NCBI GenBank assembly: GCA_030141605.1
Contig: JAQGDQ010000001.1
Location: 2,016,501-2,080,500, forward strand
Source of the DNA: Tubiluchus corallicola
Lineage: Eukaryota; Priapulida; Priapulimorpha; Priapulimorphida; Tubiluchidae
Length of the DNA stretch: 64,000 bases
Direction: 5' to 3'
The stretch's first letter is position 1. Every line of letters begins with the position of its first letter. Below the pieces are notes generated by a model. That model was not told the origin of the DNA. It made no database searches and was given only the letters and a program-made list of their open reading frames with translations. The translations under genes were made by a program, and so were the position numbers. Positions 10,713-26,200 of the stretch are shown in pieces.

Positions 10713-13700
10713 TGCTAACGGAGAACTGGTGGCCCGAAAAAGCCCCCATGATCGATTAGTGACGTGCATTCAGAGTACTTTGTTAAATTACTACAAGAAC
10801 AGCAAAAAAATATTTAAAAATCCGAGTTAATGGGTTTGTACGTTTAAAGGTACACATTCAGCACCATTTTACAAAGGTACCGTTGTGGATTGGACCCCAG
10901 CATTGTTCACTAGTCTAGATCCATCCTCCTCCGATGATCAGTTACTAAATCACTCAGTACTGAATGGGTCACTACCTGTTTGTCTTTTAAGAAACTATGC
11001 AAAGACTGTGTGTCAAGTCACTACGTACAGTGGGTCGGATATGCTGTTTCAAAAAGTTATACAGACGAGTTGCATCTCTACACCATCGACAATAAGTTAG
11101 CAACTCCTGGGATGGTAATAAAACTTTGACATTGGAAATGCTAATCGTAAAAGTGATAAACGTCAGCAAAACGCAAATTGCCGATGTTAATCGCATACAT
11201 TGCACAAAAGCATTTCGACATCTTGACAACATAGTTACATAGATGTTAGTGTCCAGAACATCACTACAAGGCCATTTTCGTCAAATCTCAGTCACTTCGT
11301 TGTGTAAGAAGAAATAACAATGTTCGAGGAAGCAAATAAAGTCTGCAAGCTATCAGACTGGCTTCCACAATCATTATCATTTTGATAACGCCATGACGGA
11401 TCAAACAGATTCCAAGCCAGCAATATCTTTAATATTATACCATTTTGCATCGTCACATCTTTCAGATCATTTTATTACTCTTTAGTGGGTTCAGACGGGA
11501 TAAAAAACATAGTCCAGTTTGATCTAAATCTATGCATGCTAGCAGCCTCTACAGTCTACAAGTATACGAAAATAGTGAACCCGTGTCTTCACTACAGTAA
11601 CGTAATTTCAAGTTATCACATCGTGAAACTATTTTATGAAAACTACCGGGAAATACTCATCAAAGGCGGCAGAGGGATAGGTGTGGACAAAACATGGGAA
11701 ACCCTCGCTTTTGATTTAAATAATCAAAGGTCAAGCTAGCAATGTCCAAAATACATCAAAATGAAGGAATTAATACAATGTAAACGTCTAAGAACTGACG
11801 AAAACGTAGTTAGCCTATATAGAATAGAAATTGTCTTATTGATGACGAGATACCCTTCAGAACATCATTTCAGTTACACTTAATAGCGTTTGTTCCGATA
11901 AAACGTTTCTTATCAAAATAGGAAAGTAAAATTATGTTAGCTATTCGAATACTCTGAACATTCGTAGTGACAAACATCCATAAAATCCGAAATTAATCTC
12001 AAATGTTTCAAAGTAATCTTTCCATTGCCTTTCTTACCAGTTGAGTTAATTATAATGAAGCTTAAAAGATATTACAGGCGACATACCTGAAAGTATAATA
12101 CCATGAAACACAACGTCAGACGCACTACTGACTGAAAGTAACCTTTCTTGTCCACTTACACAAAATAGACTTGCTGTATTTATTCAGGTAAGGTAAGTAC
12201 TGTACATCCTTATTCCTTAATGACAGGCTTGTTTGAAATGAGGGCTAATAACTCTATGTACGGCATTTCAAGTTCAGCGAGACTTCAAGTTAAATTTGCG
12301 TGACAATATTTCAATATTAGACTATTGTCCCAATATTTTACGTATTTCAATGGTTGCTTTTTTCTGTTGTGTACACTATTATTGCATAATTTAAGATAAA
12401 AAAGTATTTATAGTGTACTAACAAATCCGTAAAAACATTTTGCTCGTAACATCTTGCGACACCACATTTCATATTTCCAAAGAGCTACAGATTTCCCTCC
12501 CTCCAAGATCCATATCGTTTCGCGCGCGATAGTCTGCATTAGTGCATTGTTTTATAGAGAGGGCTCATCTAAAATTATGAAACAGTTTAATAGTCATTCA
12601 CCTGGCACGTCAATGCTTTGCAGAAACAGAATAACGGATTCGTATGCTTGTGACTGTCACTGAGATGCAGTCGTAAAATTTTCGGAAATTCAGACTAGTC
12701 ATCCAACGAAAACACAATAGGTGCGAAATTAGTTTCATTGCGCATATATTTCGGGCATTCTATTGCATTCCGGTCATGCACGTTCGAAACAACAACAAAA
12801 AAGGGAAGGAATAAACTTAACGCTAAAAACAATTGAAGGCAAATCCAGGACTACTGCTTTGTTTCGCCTTTATTTTATTCTATTCTAAATCATTTAGGTT
12901 TTTGAATTAATGCAGAGTTATTGCGTAATGCAAAATCATATAACTTTCATGCGTGTACCAAAAACTCATAAGTTTATGTTACTCTATTAGTAATTGATAG
13001 GTAGCGACAGCAAAGTTGTACACAGAGTGGGTAATAGTTTATTATAATCTGTGGCATCTGTTTACTAGCAATGAAAATGATTATGATCATGCTTACTTAT
13101 CAATGCATTTGTATGGGTATCATGTAAACGTCACTAAGTTAAGCCTGAAAAATAATTTCACGAAATATAAAACAATAAATGACTAGTTAACATTTGTAAC
13201 TGCCATACTGCATAACACGGAAATGAGTTAATTCTAAGATCATCAATATCCGCTTCAACGATAGTCTCCAAACCCATTATAGCCTGTTTATAAGCTGAAA
13301 TATAGCATGAGCAGTGTTAGCACCTACACACGTGCTAAATAAAAATAATGCCAAATTAATGAATTGTTACATAATGTGCACATCTGATATCTTCTAAGTA
13401 ATTCCAAGGATACGGGATGCTAAGCTCCTTGCTGTGCTAGATCTGCAATTGCAAACCACGCCTCAAATGTGCGAGTGCAACAGCGATCATAGTGCATAAT
13501 TGTTTTCAGTGATTTAATAAGATGCACCATCGGTGGTGATGCTTCATTACTAAATTTCACAAAAAATTAAACGCATACGCGAATATAGAACATTTTGAAT
13601 TATCGCTAAACCAGTTTAGCTTCGTTATAATAATCGTTGTAATATCGCTTGCGGGTTAAAATACTTTAACCGGTGCAGAATAATATTATGATGAACCCTG

Positions 13701-13854
13701 ACTTTCGACGAACTGTAAACGTTTAGAACGCTGGATTGTTACATTGCTAATGATGATGTAGTTTGTTTTTAGTGATAACGTTATTGTTTCGTAAAAAAAT
13801 CTATGAGAGCTTTTGCCTTATAAACATTAATTCTGCTGATTTTACGTGTGAACC
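10713..13854. other. gene-free intergenic stretch
   Basis: About 3.1 kb between the divergently transcribed membrane-protein gene (-) and the carboxypeptidase gene (+). Several short open frames are present, but none has a family signature or a coherent exon structure. Promoters for both genes should be here; I cannot pinpoint them. Confidence 0.55.
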
Positions 13855-15831
13855 ATGTTGCTTTACATGGTACTGGCATCGTTTGTCACGTTTGTCTTTT
13901 GCTTACCTGCATCATCCGTTATGGATAGTGCTGATCAGTCACACCCAGGTCCTAACAACTCCAGAGGCGACACTGCTGTTCCAAGAGAACCGCCGAAGAA
14001 ATACGTTGGGTAAGGTGGTCATTGCATGCAGCAATTCAACATTACGAATGATAATTGCGTACAGGTAGCTATACAAAGCGAGGTGCATCTTTCTCAAATT
14101 CTTTTGCTTCATACACAGCTACAAAAATTGTGCTACACTGTACATTCTACAATATTTTTCGAATGCGGAGGGGGGTAAACTTCTCCTAAATCAAATATCC
14201 AAAACGCTGATAATATCATAATATCATTTTCAACGAACAAAAAAAATGATATCATTACAACATATTTCTGTTCGATTTTGAAATGCATTCTAAATTGAAA
14301 ACTGTGTTCCATTATTACTTCCATAAAGGTTAATAATAAAAAAGCATAATTGATTTTATAATTTGTCCTATATGCATATTTATTAAAGCTTTAATATAAT
14401 TATCAAAATTACTTAGCCCTACAATAGTTTTCAAAACTAGCCTGAATGACAGAAGTGTGCTTGTGCTGCGTCATTTTAAAAAGCGAAAGTTGAAAAGAAT
14501 AATATCGATTTTATTGGGAATTCACCAAAAGCATGCCTTGGCCTTTCTCAAACAGTAAAATCTTATGATTTTATATCTTGTTTAGATAATGTCATGTTTA
14601 GTAATCAATATATTGGTAATTTGATAATTAAAATGTTTTTAAATTAATAGAATTTAGAAAAAGGGGCACATTATTCTGCATGTTTTTCACCGGGCAGCGG
14701 AATTGAGGTTTCAACTTATCCTGAACGCTAAAAGGCAATGCAGAGCTTAAAATACATTATTAAATTTTATTTCTCTACTTTCAACCCTTTTAGTTAAAAT
14801 GGCTGGCCTAGATATTAAAAATGACTCCGGTTTTTAATATCGGTTTCACTGATATACTAACGCCTCGAAATGTACTGAAATAGTTAAACGGGAACAAGAG
14901 ATGATTTATTAATAGACAATCTCAATATTTCATCTACCCAAACTCATCATTTCTGATTTCGGTAATCGTATTTTTGTCTTAAGACTGAAGTTAATAAACG
15001 TATTTGTTAACTGATAACTTGGTATTTTAGTATTAAATTAACCGTTCGTTCTGCAAAGAGTACACATGCTTGACAAAGATTACTGTATAGAGGGATTAGA
15101 GACCGAAATTTAATGCGTAGAAGAATTTTTGATGCATGTTTATAATGGTTAGTACCGTTTTATAAGGACTTCATGAAAAGTCACGCTTTAAACACATTTT
15201 ATTCAATTTTATTCAATTTTAGCAAATTGTATTAAATCTGTTGAACTAAACATCCAATTATAGTTACTTGTAGTATCTACTTAACAAACCGAGAAAACGA
15301 AGTGCATTTTTATAATTGCCGTAGTGAAGTGTTTTATATACCTTCGTAACGTATGAACACAGTGTTTCGTTATGATAATTGTCGTGAATAATTAACTATT
15401 GCAACATGGTCAATTATCGCAGATTACAACCACTGCGTTGCATCAAACTGCATTACTAATGAAGTCTCTGCGGTTTTTGTAAGATCATATCATATACGTG
15501 TAAGAAAGTTTTATAGCTGCTGTTGTTGCCAGTGGGTATCATCTCAAGTATAAGCAAAGAAAATTTATTGCCTATTTGGTAAAATTTAGTTCCGGGTGAC
15601 TGAGCGACTTCAACGAAAAAGGACTCTCATAGAGGTCGTACATACGACTCCTTAATTTTCCAGAAAAGTTAATAGGTCAACTGGGTCAAAACATGGTAAC
15701 TTTAGTGTGTTCTATACATATATTGGTTACAACTTTGAAAAGTCTGTTTCCTGTATTCGGTAAACAAGTCAAATTATTCTAAAGTCCTTGTTATCGTCAC
15801 AGCCAGCACCGCCACCAGCACCATCATAATC

Positions 15832-15866
<35 letters not shown>

Positions 15867-18800
15867 TGTTATTATTACTTATATACATGTGAGACAAAAC
15901 TTACATATATACATGTATGATATGCAAAAGACAAACATTACAGCCGACCATTCCAGCCAACGATTTTTGTCACCCACTCTCTCACATGCAATCACTTAGT
16001 CCAAGAATGTTAAATTAACCGGTCGTGAAGTCGTTCTTTTAATTTCGGCGATTAATTTATTTGTTGAACTTGTCAAATCGCCTAATCAACTCACTGCGAA
16101 AATCGGTAATTTGCCTTCTTCTTTGGTGCCTTCGCTAAATGCATAATATATTTTTAGTCTAGAAAAAGCATTAATGTTTGAAATGTGATCATCTGGGAAA
16201 GAGTCTTTCCGCTTGAACTTGTAACATTTCCGGATATCAGTTACAATAGATCACTAAACCCTCGGGGATAAAAAGAAAACCTTACTCGAACTGCTGGCGT
16301 AGCTTCAGCAGTACTTGCTCCAGGTTTTATGGAATTTGAGAAAAGTGCATGAAATAGGCAACAATAACATTGCAGCAGGAAACAGGAAAAAAGATCGAAG
16401 AAGAATGAGTGAATGAATGCATAAATGAATAAATGCGTGAGTGAATGAATGAATCAAGAAAAACGACGAAAGAAAACAAGTCGAAATGGACGAATAAAAA
16501 AGAAACAAATAACTGACAAAGCTGCATGTGAAGAAAGGGAAAAAATTGCTAAACTAACAAATAAACAAACAGACACACGCATGCAAACAAACAAACAAAT
16601 AAACAAATCAGAAAAAAGAACAAGTTAATACATTAAACAAGTCTGCTATCAGACGAAGCAAAGGCGAACTGGTAAACGCGAAGTGACAAGCCTACAAGCC
16701 TACGTGTAAAATCTATGAGATACAATTAAAAATCTATCGAAATGACTAAATTGCGTTAACATACATGTATAAATAGTTCTAATAAATTTTGCAGGCACAA
16801 AGTTTTACGGTGTATACCTAGAAATAATGCTCAAGTTGAATTTCTGCGATCACTTGTTGACGATCCAGACTTGCCAGTGAGTAAACACGTATTTGTGTCC
16901 ATTTTTCTGAAATACTCTTTCATAATAATTTTTTTCCTCACAAACCTCCAACTTTCAAAGAGAGCCTGAGGACTTTCTAAATACTTTTCCTAGAAAGTCA
17001 TATGATATATCTTTTAGAAAATTTTTTCCTTCTAAGCTCACTTGAAAACTTGTTTAGTTCAACATACTAGGTGATACTCTTTACGTAATGGCCATTTTTC
17101 TGTTCTAGCTTGATTTCTGGTTGTATCCGGGCATTCCTGGTCGTCCCGTTGATGTCAGAGTACCTCCTGAGGTGTTTGACGATGTTATGCAACTGCTGCA
17201 AGATCATGGGATAGATCCAACTATTACAATTAACAATGTGCAGAAGTATATAACCAATATAATGCTTTAGAGTCAATTAACGTTGACAGCACACATAATG
17301 GTCCTATATGTTCATTGTTTAAGATGTTAATTCATTAACGTAACTCGTTTTATAAATCGTACATGAATGGGATTTTCCTTTCTAAATAATATGCACACTT
17401 AATGCCTCACTTATCAAAAGCTAAGTAACAACATAAGCTAAATCATAGGGCTTACTGATGTTGCCAAATTATTCTGCTGTTATTAGATTAGTTGATCAAG
17501 AACGACTGTGGAACAACATGAATGCAGAAGACAACCGACGCCGATTCATCCGAAGTACAAACAGTAACGAGAGTGACAGCAGCAACAACAATGACGGTAT
17601 TTGGCATACTGTTGAACAAGAAGATCCTCTTTTTCAGTATAATCCTATCTATCAAGTACGACATAAGGACACGAAGGAAATATTTCGCCTAGATCGTTAC
17701 AACTCTTTGGAAGATGTAAGGGCTGTACATAATTTCAAAAAAAATGTGGAAATGGCTCTAAGAATATTGACCTTTATACCAAATTGGCCTTTATGTGCAA
17801 ATGCTTATTGACAATTTTAAACAAACCGACAGGAATCACGTGTTTGTCAGAGTCAGTTAACACAGTTGTCGAATCTCGTGTACAGGAGTGTTATACAGTA
17901 CAATTTGATCACCGAATTTCCGGATTTATTGCACATGAAACCGCTGAAAAGCCATTTGAACAGGTTTCGATGCCATGGCAAAAATTTAATGTTACGGCCT
18001 CAAATTAGTTGGAATTTTATCAACAATTTTAATTAGTGGTTGGTCTAAATTTAACTGATTGCGTGTCAGCCAAGCTAGCTGTTCCTGCCCTGCATTTTAC
18101 GTAAGTAACCAATATGATTCAAAATGATTCACGACATTGTTCCCTTGAGCTGCTTATAATATTTCATTTATAGCTGCTTATTTTTACAGATTGAGAAGAT
18201 TAAACGATTGATATCAGAATCTTGGAGTTCTCTAGTTTCTATTCACAATATTGGCACATCCAGTGAAGGCCGACCATTAAACGTCGTTAAGGTAACCCAG
18301 TTTTTTACAAGATAGTAAATAAAATGAAGACGGAAAAGCAGGCCTGACTCAAGAAATTTTGAAAGTAGCAGCAAATGTTCTTACTTCCTGTGGGCAACTG
18401 AGAAGTAGCTGGATGTCACAAAATGTCACAATATGTGACGAGTTGTACCCGCGCACACAAGACCTGTTGAATTTTAATGGCGACCACTTCGCACTTTCGT
18501 TTCATCGTTTTGAAATGTTTATTCGTTTCTCTAATTCATGTTGCACCCTTTCTAAAATGCGGTTTTTGTAACTTTCTCTCAAAAATTATTGTATGCGATT
18601 CTACGTCTATGTATTTGACATTGGTGAGGGTTATTGTTACCCTAGAAAAGTTAATTAACACCAAGTTAGGTAAATATGGCGAATATGAATTGTTGAGAAA
18701 TTCCGAAATTTGAATTATAAGCTACTCTCGAGTTACTGAAGCAGTCTTCTTTCAACGTTTTATTATTAGATAACAAGCCCAATACAGGAAGGATCCGCCA

Positions 18801-21800
18801 ACTCATCAAAACCAGTCATCTGGATTACTGGCGGAATGCACGGAAGAGAATGGATCTCCCCTGCTGTTGTCTTGTACTTTATAGCAGCGGTAAGATGATT
18901 TAAACGACCGCCATTATCAAACTAATTTTTTGTAATGTACTCTTGCTTGCAAAATCTTATCTGATAACTTAATGAAATCATTATTTGAATAAACGATGGC
19001 GTCTGGAAGTCGCAACACAGAAAATTTAATTGTCTTCAGCGCTCAGCTCCCATTGAAACCTTCGGCTACTAAATGTTCGCTTTACATAATAGACTTCGCT
19101 ATTATTATATTAAAGTACGGTATGTTAGATATTCCCAGACAGACAGTCATGTTGTTGAATCGCGGTGTTTAAATGATATTGAATTTGAGCCACTATTATC
19201 TATTATGAATCGTAGACTTTCTACGATAGATTCGCCCCTTTCGTCCTCGCACGCGCACATACACGCATTCACGCAAACGCTGTGCTAGACCTATGAATTG
19301 ACATAAAAGAGAGAATGGAATTTTATTCTTCGTACACACATCGTATACCTATGTCAAGGGGAAGAACGATTTTTTATATTGTTTTGTGGATTCTGTGCGA
19401 GTTTGACCTAACAAACAACACTACGCAAACATGATTTAGCGTAAGGAATTTTTCTTTACTTTATGCTGCATATCTCGGTGCATCGAAAATTGCTATACTC
19501 TAACGAAATTTTATCACGTTATTGCTCTGTACTGCACAAATCACACTCTGTTATAGTTTTAGTGCTGTATTTTTAAGTCAGGACTTTTTTCTTTAGTTAG
19601 TGTTAAATTACGATGCTGATTCTGATATAAAACTGATTGTGGATCATTACGAATGGCACATTCTACCTGTGGCTAATCCAGACGGGTATGCCTACACCAT
19701 GACAGACGCAGCTTGGGGTGGCGTAAGTTTTTTTTAGAGTGGTAAATAACCTTTTTCTGGGTGTTCAAAAACAATGAGGAATAGTTCGCAGCAATTTACT
19801 GCATGAAAGTTTTCCTGAAATTGCTGAAACAATATAGGGAATCTATCATACCCTCACTAGTTAGTGCAAACACGCCTTTCACCCGCTGCCCACAATATTG
19901 TGGGTATGATGTAAATAACGACTCCTAAACCATGGAATTGTTTTTTTCCATCGAACAAAATGGCCTGTAAATTCGCTGGTTCAACCCCACCAAATACATT
20001 GAGATTTATCCTGAAAGGCAAAGCTAAGCTTGGGTTTATCGAAGAACAAAACATTTTGTGTTATTCAAAAGACAAGTTTCTGAGACGCCTGTAAAAATAT
20101 TGAAGGGTCTTGAGTTTGATAGTGATCTCTCAGATCATACCCTCAAGATCGCAGTCTGGGGCATGAGACATTTTTCCACCAATTAGTGATGGAATGATAG
20201 ATTCTACTGTTTCAGAAGTTCTTTGATGTAATAAATTGTTCTGTACTGCTATTCATTTTTGTACCTAGCAAAAGGTTACATACGACACTGTATATCACAA
20301 CGGTGATATATTTTGAATCTAAAAAACTAATATGATCTGATGTAATATTATTATATAGTACGATAATAATTGTGTTGAAACATTTAACTTTATTTGTTCA
20401 ACGCATAGGATCGCATGTGGAGAAAAACGCGTTCTGTGCACGAAGCGAATGGGAAAATTTGCACTGGAGTTGATCCAAACAGGAACTGGGATATTCATTG
20501 GGGTGGTAAGTTTGCCGAAAATAATTATGTTTTGTTTTTATATTGCTCTTGTCTGTTTGTGTGTTAGTTATTTTTAATTATTCTTAACCCGTTTTCATTT
20601 TAACTCATTTATTTTCTTTTTCTTTTTATTTTTCCTTCTCTCTTCCATTTCTCCCTGCCTGATTTCATTCTTTTTGTCTTTTGTTGTTTTTCTACTCTTT
20701 CGATCATTCTCTCAGTTATTAACTATTAGTTGTTTGCACGTTTGTTCGATGCTTTTCTCTGTTTGTTCGTTTATTATATACGATGATTTTGCTTGCTTCT
20801 TTATTTGCGGTTGTCTTCGTTTACTCATATATTAATTTATCTAGATAATTATTATTAGTCACTTGGTCTATTCTACAAATTCAAGCGTTAAAAATTGTTC
20901 TGCATTACATTTTTTACTTGGAGTTTTACAAACTAGTGATGATTTTTTCTCCCTCGGAGAAGAATCTACACTCAGAGGAAGAAGAAAGGGATATAATAAC
21001 ACAAATTGGCCGATGGATTAGTAACAGACCTATTGCAGAAGACCAAGTTGCCACCCGAAGGCTATTAATATTGTTACGGAGGCACCTGTGTCGGGTCAGG
21101 TGTATGGCCCTCTGCACGCCCTGCTTCCACGTCAGCAGCGACTCACCCCTTTCTTGTAGGTCCAGACGTCTTGTTTGGGCCTACACGTGGTGTGAGAAGC
21201 CAGCTGACCTGGAATGCCAGTGTAAAAGCGTGTAGAGGTCACTACAGCCTGGATTTCTGACACAGGTGCTCCTTGGGTGTAGTGCTTGTTACTGAGTTAA
21301 ATAGTTATTTTTTGTGCACGTGTATTTTGGTTCCTTATTTTTATTAGTGCTGTTAATAAACTCCGTACAGCGTAGTTTTTGTGTATTTTGTTTTATGAGA
21401 GCTAGATGACATGCTGTAACAGGTATAAGGTACTTGTTTACAGACATTAATTTAGTTATTTAACATAACATTTGTAATTAACATTAACATTTGTAATTAA
21501 GTATCGGTTACACAACGATTATAAAATGGAACTTAATGATGCGCAATATCAAGACCGCCATGCCATCTTGGAGTTCGACCTCCTGGGTCGAATTCAGTCC
21601 AATATTATAGCATAGACTATGAACCATGTTGTATAACGTGTATACCCTTGTGTATAGATCTCATATAAAATTATAAGTTTATTTAGGACATATATAAACG
21701 TAAATTTGTGCATTGCAAATTGCAAAACCAATCCAAAAGCAGTAAAAATCAATTTTTCGTAAATATTTCATCAATCAGAAATTTCATATCAAGTGCAAAA

Positions 21801-23021
21801 AACATCAGAAAGGCTGTAATTATTCAAACTTGTTCGAAATGGTGATTTGTGCACATGAGCCTGTACAATAATAATCTGAAACTGCATATTTTCAATCTAA
21901 AGTTACGTCATTATATTTTATCACTTTTTTAACATTTTATTGTACTCAAATTACTACATGAGGATAATGAACTATTAGGATATGCTCAGTTTTCGTTATT
22001 GATCATTTGTTTTCATTTTATATATTTTTCCAAGATACTTTAAAACTAACTTGTGTAATTTTTGAGAACGCAAATTCGACCGGTGTACAACGTTTGCAAT
22101 TTTTTGTATTACCTCTAAAAATTTGAGTGAACTAGAATTTATTTTCTGGGTTATTTAAATAATTCTAAACGCATCACTCAGTCTACATGTGAGAAACCAT
22201 TTTTCTATAATAACGAAAGCGGTAATTTTGACAACCACGATATAGGAATAACGCTTACACATGTCCACACTATTCATTTTATTAAGAGTAGCAGGAATTA
22301 AAATTAATACTTGACCTAATATATACAGCGATTATAACGACGATGAACTGACAAATTTTATTAGTAAATATAGCAAAAATCGTAAATTTTATGTCTTAAC
22401 ATGCAAAGCTTGGCAAAGAAACATTGGTGCCAAAAGATACTACACATGCTTGATGATTCAAAAACTACCACAATCGGGAAAACACAAATTTGGCTTCACA
22501 AAAATGTGTTAAATAATTCTTTACCGCTGACTAATTACATATTACTGCGTAAATATGGAAACAAAAACAAAAGAGGCGGAGATTTGGCAATGTACATTCC
22601 AAATCATTTTTAAGTCTAATCAAATCAAAGGTGTCCGAACTAACAAAATAGAATATACAAATACAATAACATAGAAACTAGCATTATTAGCACAGCATAC
22701 AGTTCCCAAAATCAGAAATATAAAGCTTTCCTAAAATATTTTAGCACAGAATTGGAACATGCAGCACGTCAAAATAAACCTTTACTAACCATGAGGGTCA
22801 TAAACATAGACTTAAATACACATAATACCAGAATATATAAAAATATAAGGAAATCCTGGATCAATATAATGTTCAAGTATTAAAGAACAATAAACCTACC
22901 AGAATATCTAAAATAGTCATTGATAATTTTATTAGAGATAATTCAACTAATTAGCCTACATAGCATGAAACATTCTCGTGTGACTAACTGTGATCATCAA
23001 TTTATAAATACATATTATATA

Positions 23022-23071
<50 letters not shown>

Positions 23072-23177
23072 CATATATATATATACATATATATATATAA
23101 TATGTATAAAGACGTATATGTATAATATAGGGGCGTTCAGCTCAAGACAATATTCGAAAATATTCGATATTGTTTGA

Positions 23178-23221
<44 letters not shown>

Positions 23222-26200
23222 TAGATAGATAAATAGATAGATATAAAATATGTATAAAGACGTGTATGTATAATATACGTATGATAACGTATCTACAGCG
23301 GATAGGTTTCATTACTTGTTGCGCCTGAGCACAAGTTATACGATAGCGCAAAACTTTGTTCTTTGTGTCTAGTTAAAATACCACTCAGCTACTAGATTAA
23401 ATTATTTAAGGCGATCATTCTTTATTAACAATCACCTTAATGACTCAGACTCGCCTGTTATAAGTACAGAACCTATTAGTAGGCACGCTTTCGCTTTTAC
23501 TTACTAAATAATTTAATGCGCAGGCTTAAGTGGTTCCTAATTAGTAGTTGCCAACCCAAATAAGCTGATATCATAAAATTTTCAAGAATTCTGTGAGAAC
23601 TCTACTAACTAATACAATCTGACTGGAATATGTGGAATAGTGAATATAGGTTTCAATCAAAATTCACTGGCATTGGCTAAAAATTTCATGTGTTAAACAG
23701 GCCAATGTTGTGAGTCTTAGTACAACTTTTCTGTTGACATTTTATTGTAGTTATGTACATCTTTACTATTATTTTTGAATTAATGATGCTTTAATCATTT
23801 TAATGTATATAATGCAAATGTGGACGAAATGTCCGTGGGGCAGGGTGATTGTATGTGTTTTTTAGTAACGTGTTTTCCTAATTTTTGTATTGACTACATC
23901 TTTAATTTTGTACATGTTAACTGCTGTTTTATATAGAAGAAATTATAAAATGAAGGTTTAAATTCAATTCATTTCAAGTAAACGAAAATTTTTCAAAACA
24001 TTGGCGTGCAGCAACCAAAACAACTGCAGGTCTCCCTTTTGAACTGCAACGTGTGTCATGTTAGCAGTTTATCGCAAGCTCGCAAAGGAACATTTTTTCA
24101 ACAAATTGCAACAATAACATCTAAAAAGGTCCACTTCGTTACACGATTTTATATTTGAAATATGAGATGACATTAATTATCTGGCACATGCACTGTCGTC
24201 GATTATGCACATACGTGTCATAATCACTGAAAACAACTGATTTTCAGCAAACGTCCGTGACTGCACGCTTAGTGCTTAGAGTGCGTGCTGTCACATTTAC
24301 CGCTGTGCTGCTTTGTGTCAAGCTTCATTGCATTATTAATAAAAACCACGTGTACGTTATATGTTAATGGCTTCCTAACTTCAGTCATTGTTAATCTGCT
24401 AAGTGGTGCATTTTATTGTTTTTATGGGTCCAGCATCACACTAATGATTTCCTCTTGTGTCTTTCGTTCCCTGGATGATTATGTCATGTAGTCATCTCAA
24501 ATTGTGAAAAGTACATCTATGAAGTCGCTGAAGTGACTTAATCAGTCAGCGAAATACTAGCGACATTTTTAAAGCAAGAATAAAATTCAAAGGCGGCTAC
24601 GTGCAGAATGGTGAAATTGCACCATCTACACGGCACTATTGTCGGTTTCAGTGAGAATATGTTGAACATAACTTTTGTAAAGCCTACACACAGATTATAC
24701 ACTTATAGACTCCAAATAAAACGCTTTCGACATCAGGTAAATGACGTGAATGCTATGCAAAATATAAAGTTGACTAGAAATAACCAATCGTGCACAATTT
24801 GACCCGACGGTATACTGTAATAGACAATGCGTCTGCTTTCCGTTTGAGAGGTTGTGAGTTCGATTCGGCCGGGTCATAACAAAGACTTTAAAAATGGTAC
24901 CTGTTGTTGCTGTCCCTGGCACGTATTTTGGGTAAGGGCAGGCTTGCGTTTATTACTATGAGATTTTCTAATGGACATTGGCATAGGGATTTTAATGAAA
25001 TCATGCTTTTCGGAAGTTTCTAAAAAACGTTAGCCTTCAGACATCATTTTACTTTTTATATCCAAAAGTTCTTTATAAGGTTCGCTCCTGTCTTGCAGTC
25101 GCGAAAAAATTTTGGCGACTGTCTGTTATTTCGATCATCACAAAAAGTCGCGACCCCGTGAAGTCCTAGCTTAATTATGCCTACAAACATTTCATTATAG
25201 TGGAATTTTAATCACTTGTCTTTTATTTAATACTTGTAGTTGATCTATGGTTTGCCACCTCTCGATATATCTTTAAAAGTGTAGCTGCAAAATTTATTCT
25301 GAAAGTACTATCTGCCTCAAATGAATATTGTCAAATTACACTTTATAAATAGTCATGCAAATCCTCATGTTAATCATAATCACTTTTTACTTCAATTACT
25401 AGCCTATACAGGCGAATTTTTAAAAATCAGCAAAGATATAAACTGGCGTAACATGGATATAGTATCTTTACGACCACCTACGTTTCAATATAAGAAAAGT
25501 GACATTGACAATTATGTGTTGCATATGTGGACAAATAGATGTCGCCACAAGTACCAATGTACAAGCACCAGTATTAACCCGATAAAAGTTTTTAATACGC
25601 CCATGCAATTCCCTGTCTCTTTGGGCAGGAGAAAATTAGAAGCTTTAGCTTTCAGTTTATTACTTAAGCAGGGAAATTTTAAGGAATTTTTGTACAAAAT
25701 TGGGCAGGCTCCTAATAGTACACGTAACTGCTTATTAAGCCCTCAGTCTGTACATCATTTATTATTTGAATGTACATTAGTAAACCAAGCCAAAAGAAAT
25801 TATTTTACTAGCATTCTGCCTACGTTAGATGTTTTCTCTAGCCGAGATAATAATCCTATAAATGCTTTTGCAAATCTTAACTCGGATGAATTCCTATCGT
25901 CTTTGGCCTGTACATAAATAGTCTGTTGGCGATGAAATTTTACAACTCTCGTCGTGTTTTCTATATGCTGTTTTGTTTTTATTGATGATTATGTGAATTT
26001 GCATTAAAATTGGTAATTATTTTTATTATAATTGTACTCGCTGTTTTTCATTGTGTATAGTGCGTGAAGATTTTTGTTACTATGTATTAACATATGTTCG
26101 TTATCTTTACATACATAATAAAAGGTGTAGCGTTGGATTATAATTTGTAACTATGTCTATTGTATATGATCGTTGTCGTTTAATGTGTCTCATGTGTTGG

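Noticed and set aside
10885-11739. Short open frames upstream of the carboxypeptidase gene
   Set aside because: No recognisable domains, no splice partners, lengths expected by chance.
20918-21235. 105-codon open frame in carboxypeptidase intron 8
   Set aside because: Its second half lies in the candidate LTR and its first half has no family resemblance; not a host exon.
24801-24876. Functional tRNA-Arg gene
   Set aside because: The anticodon stem does not pair and a SINE-like body follows directly.
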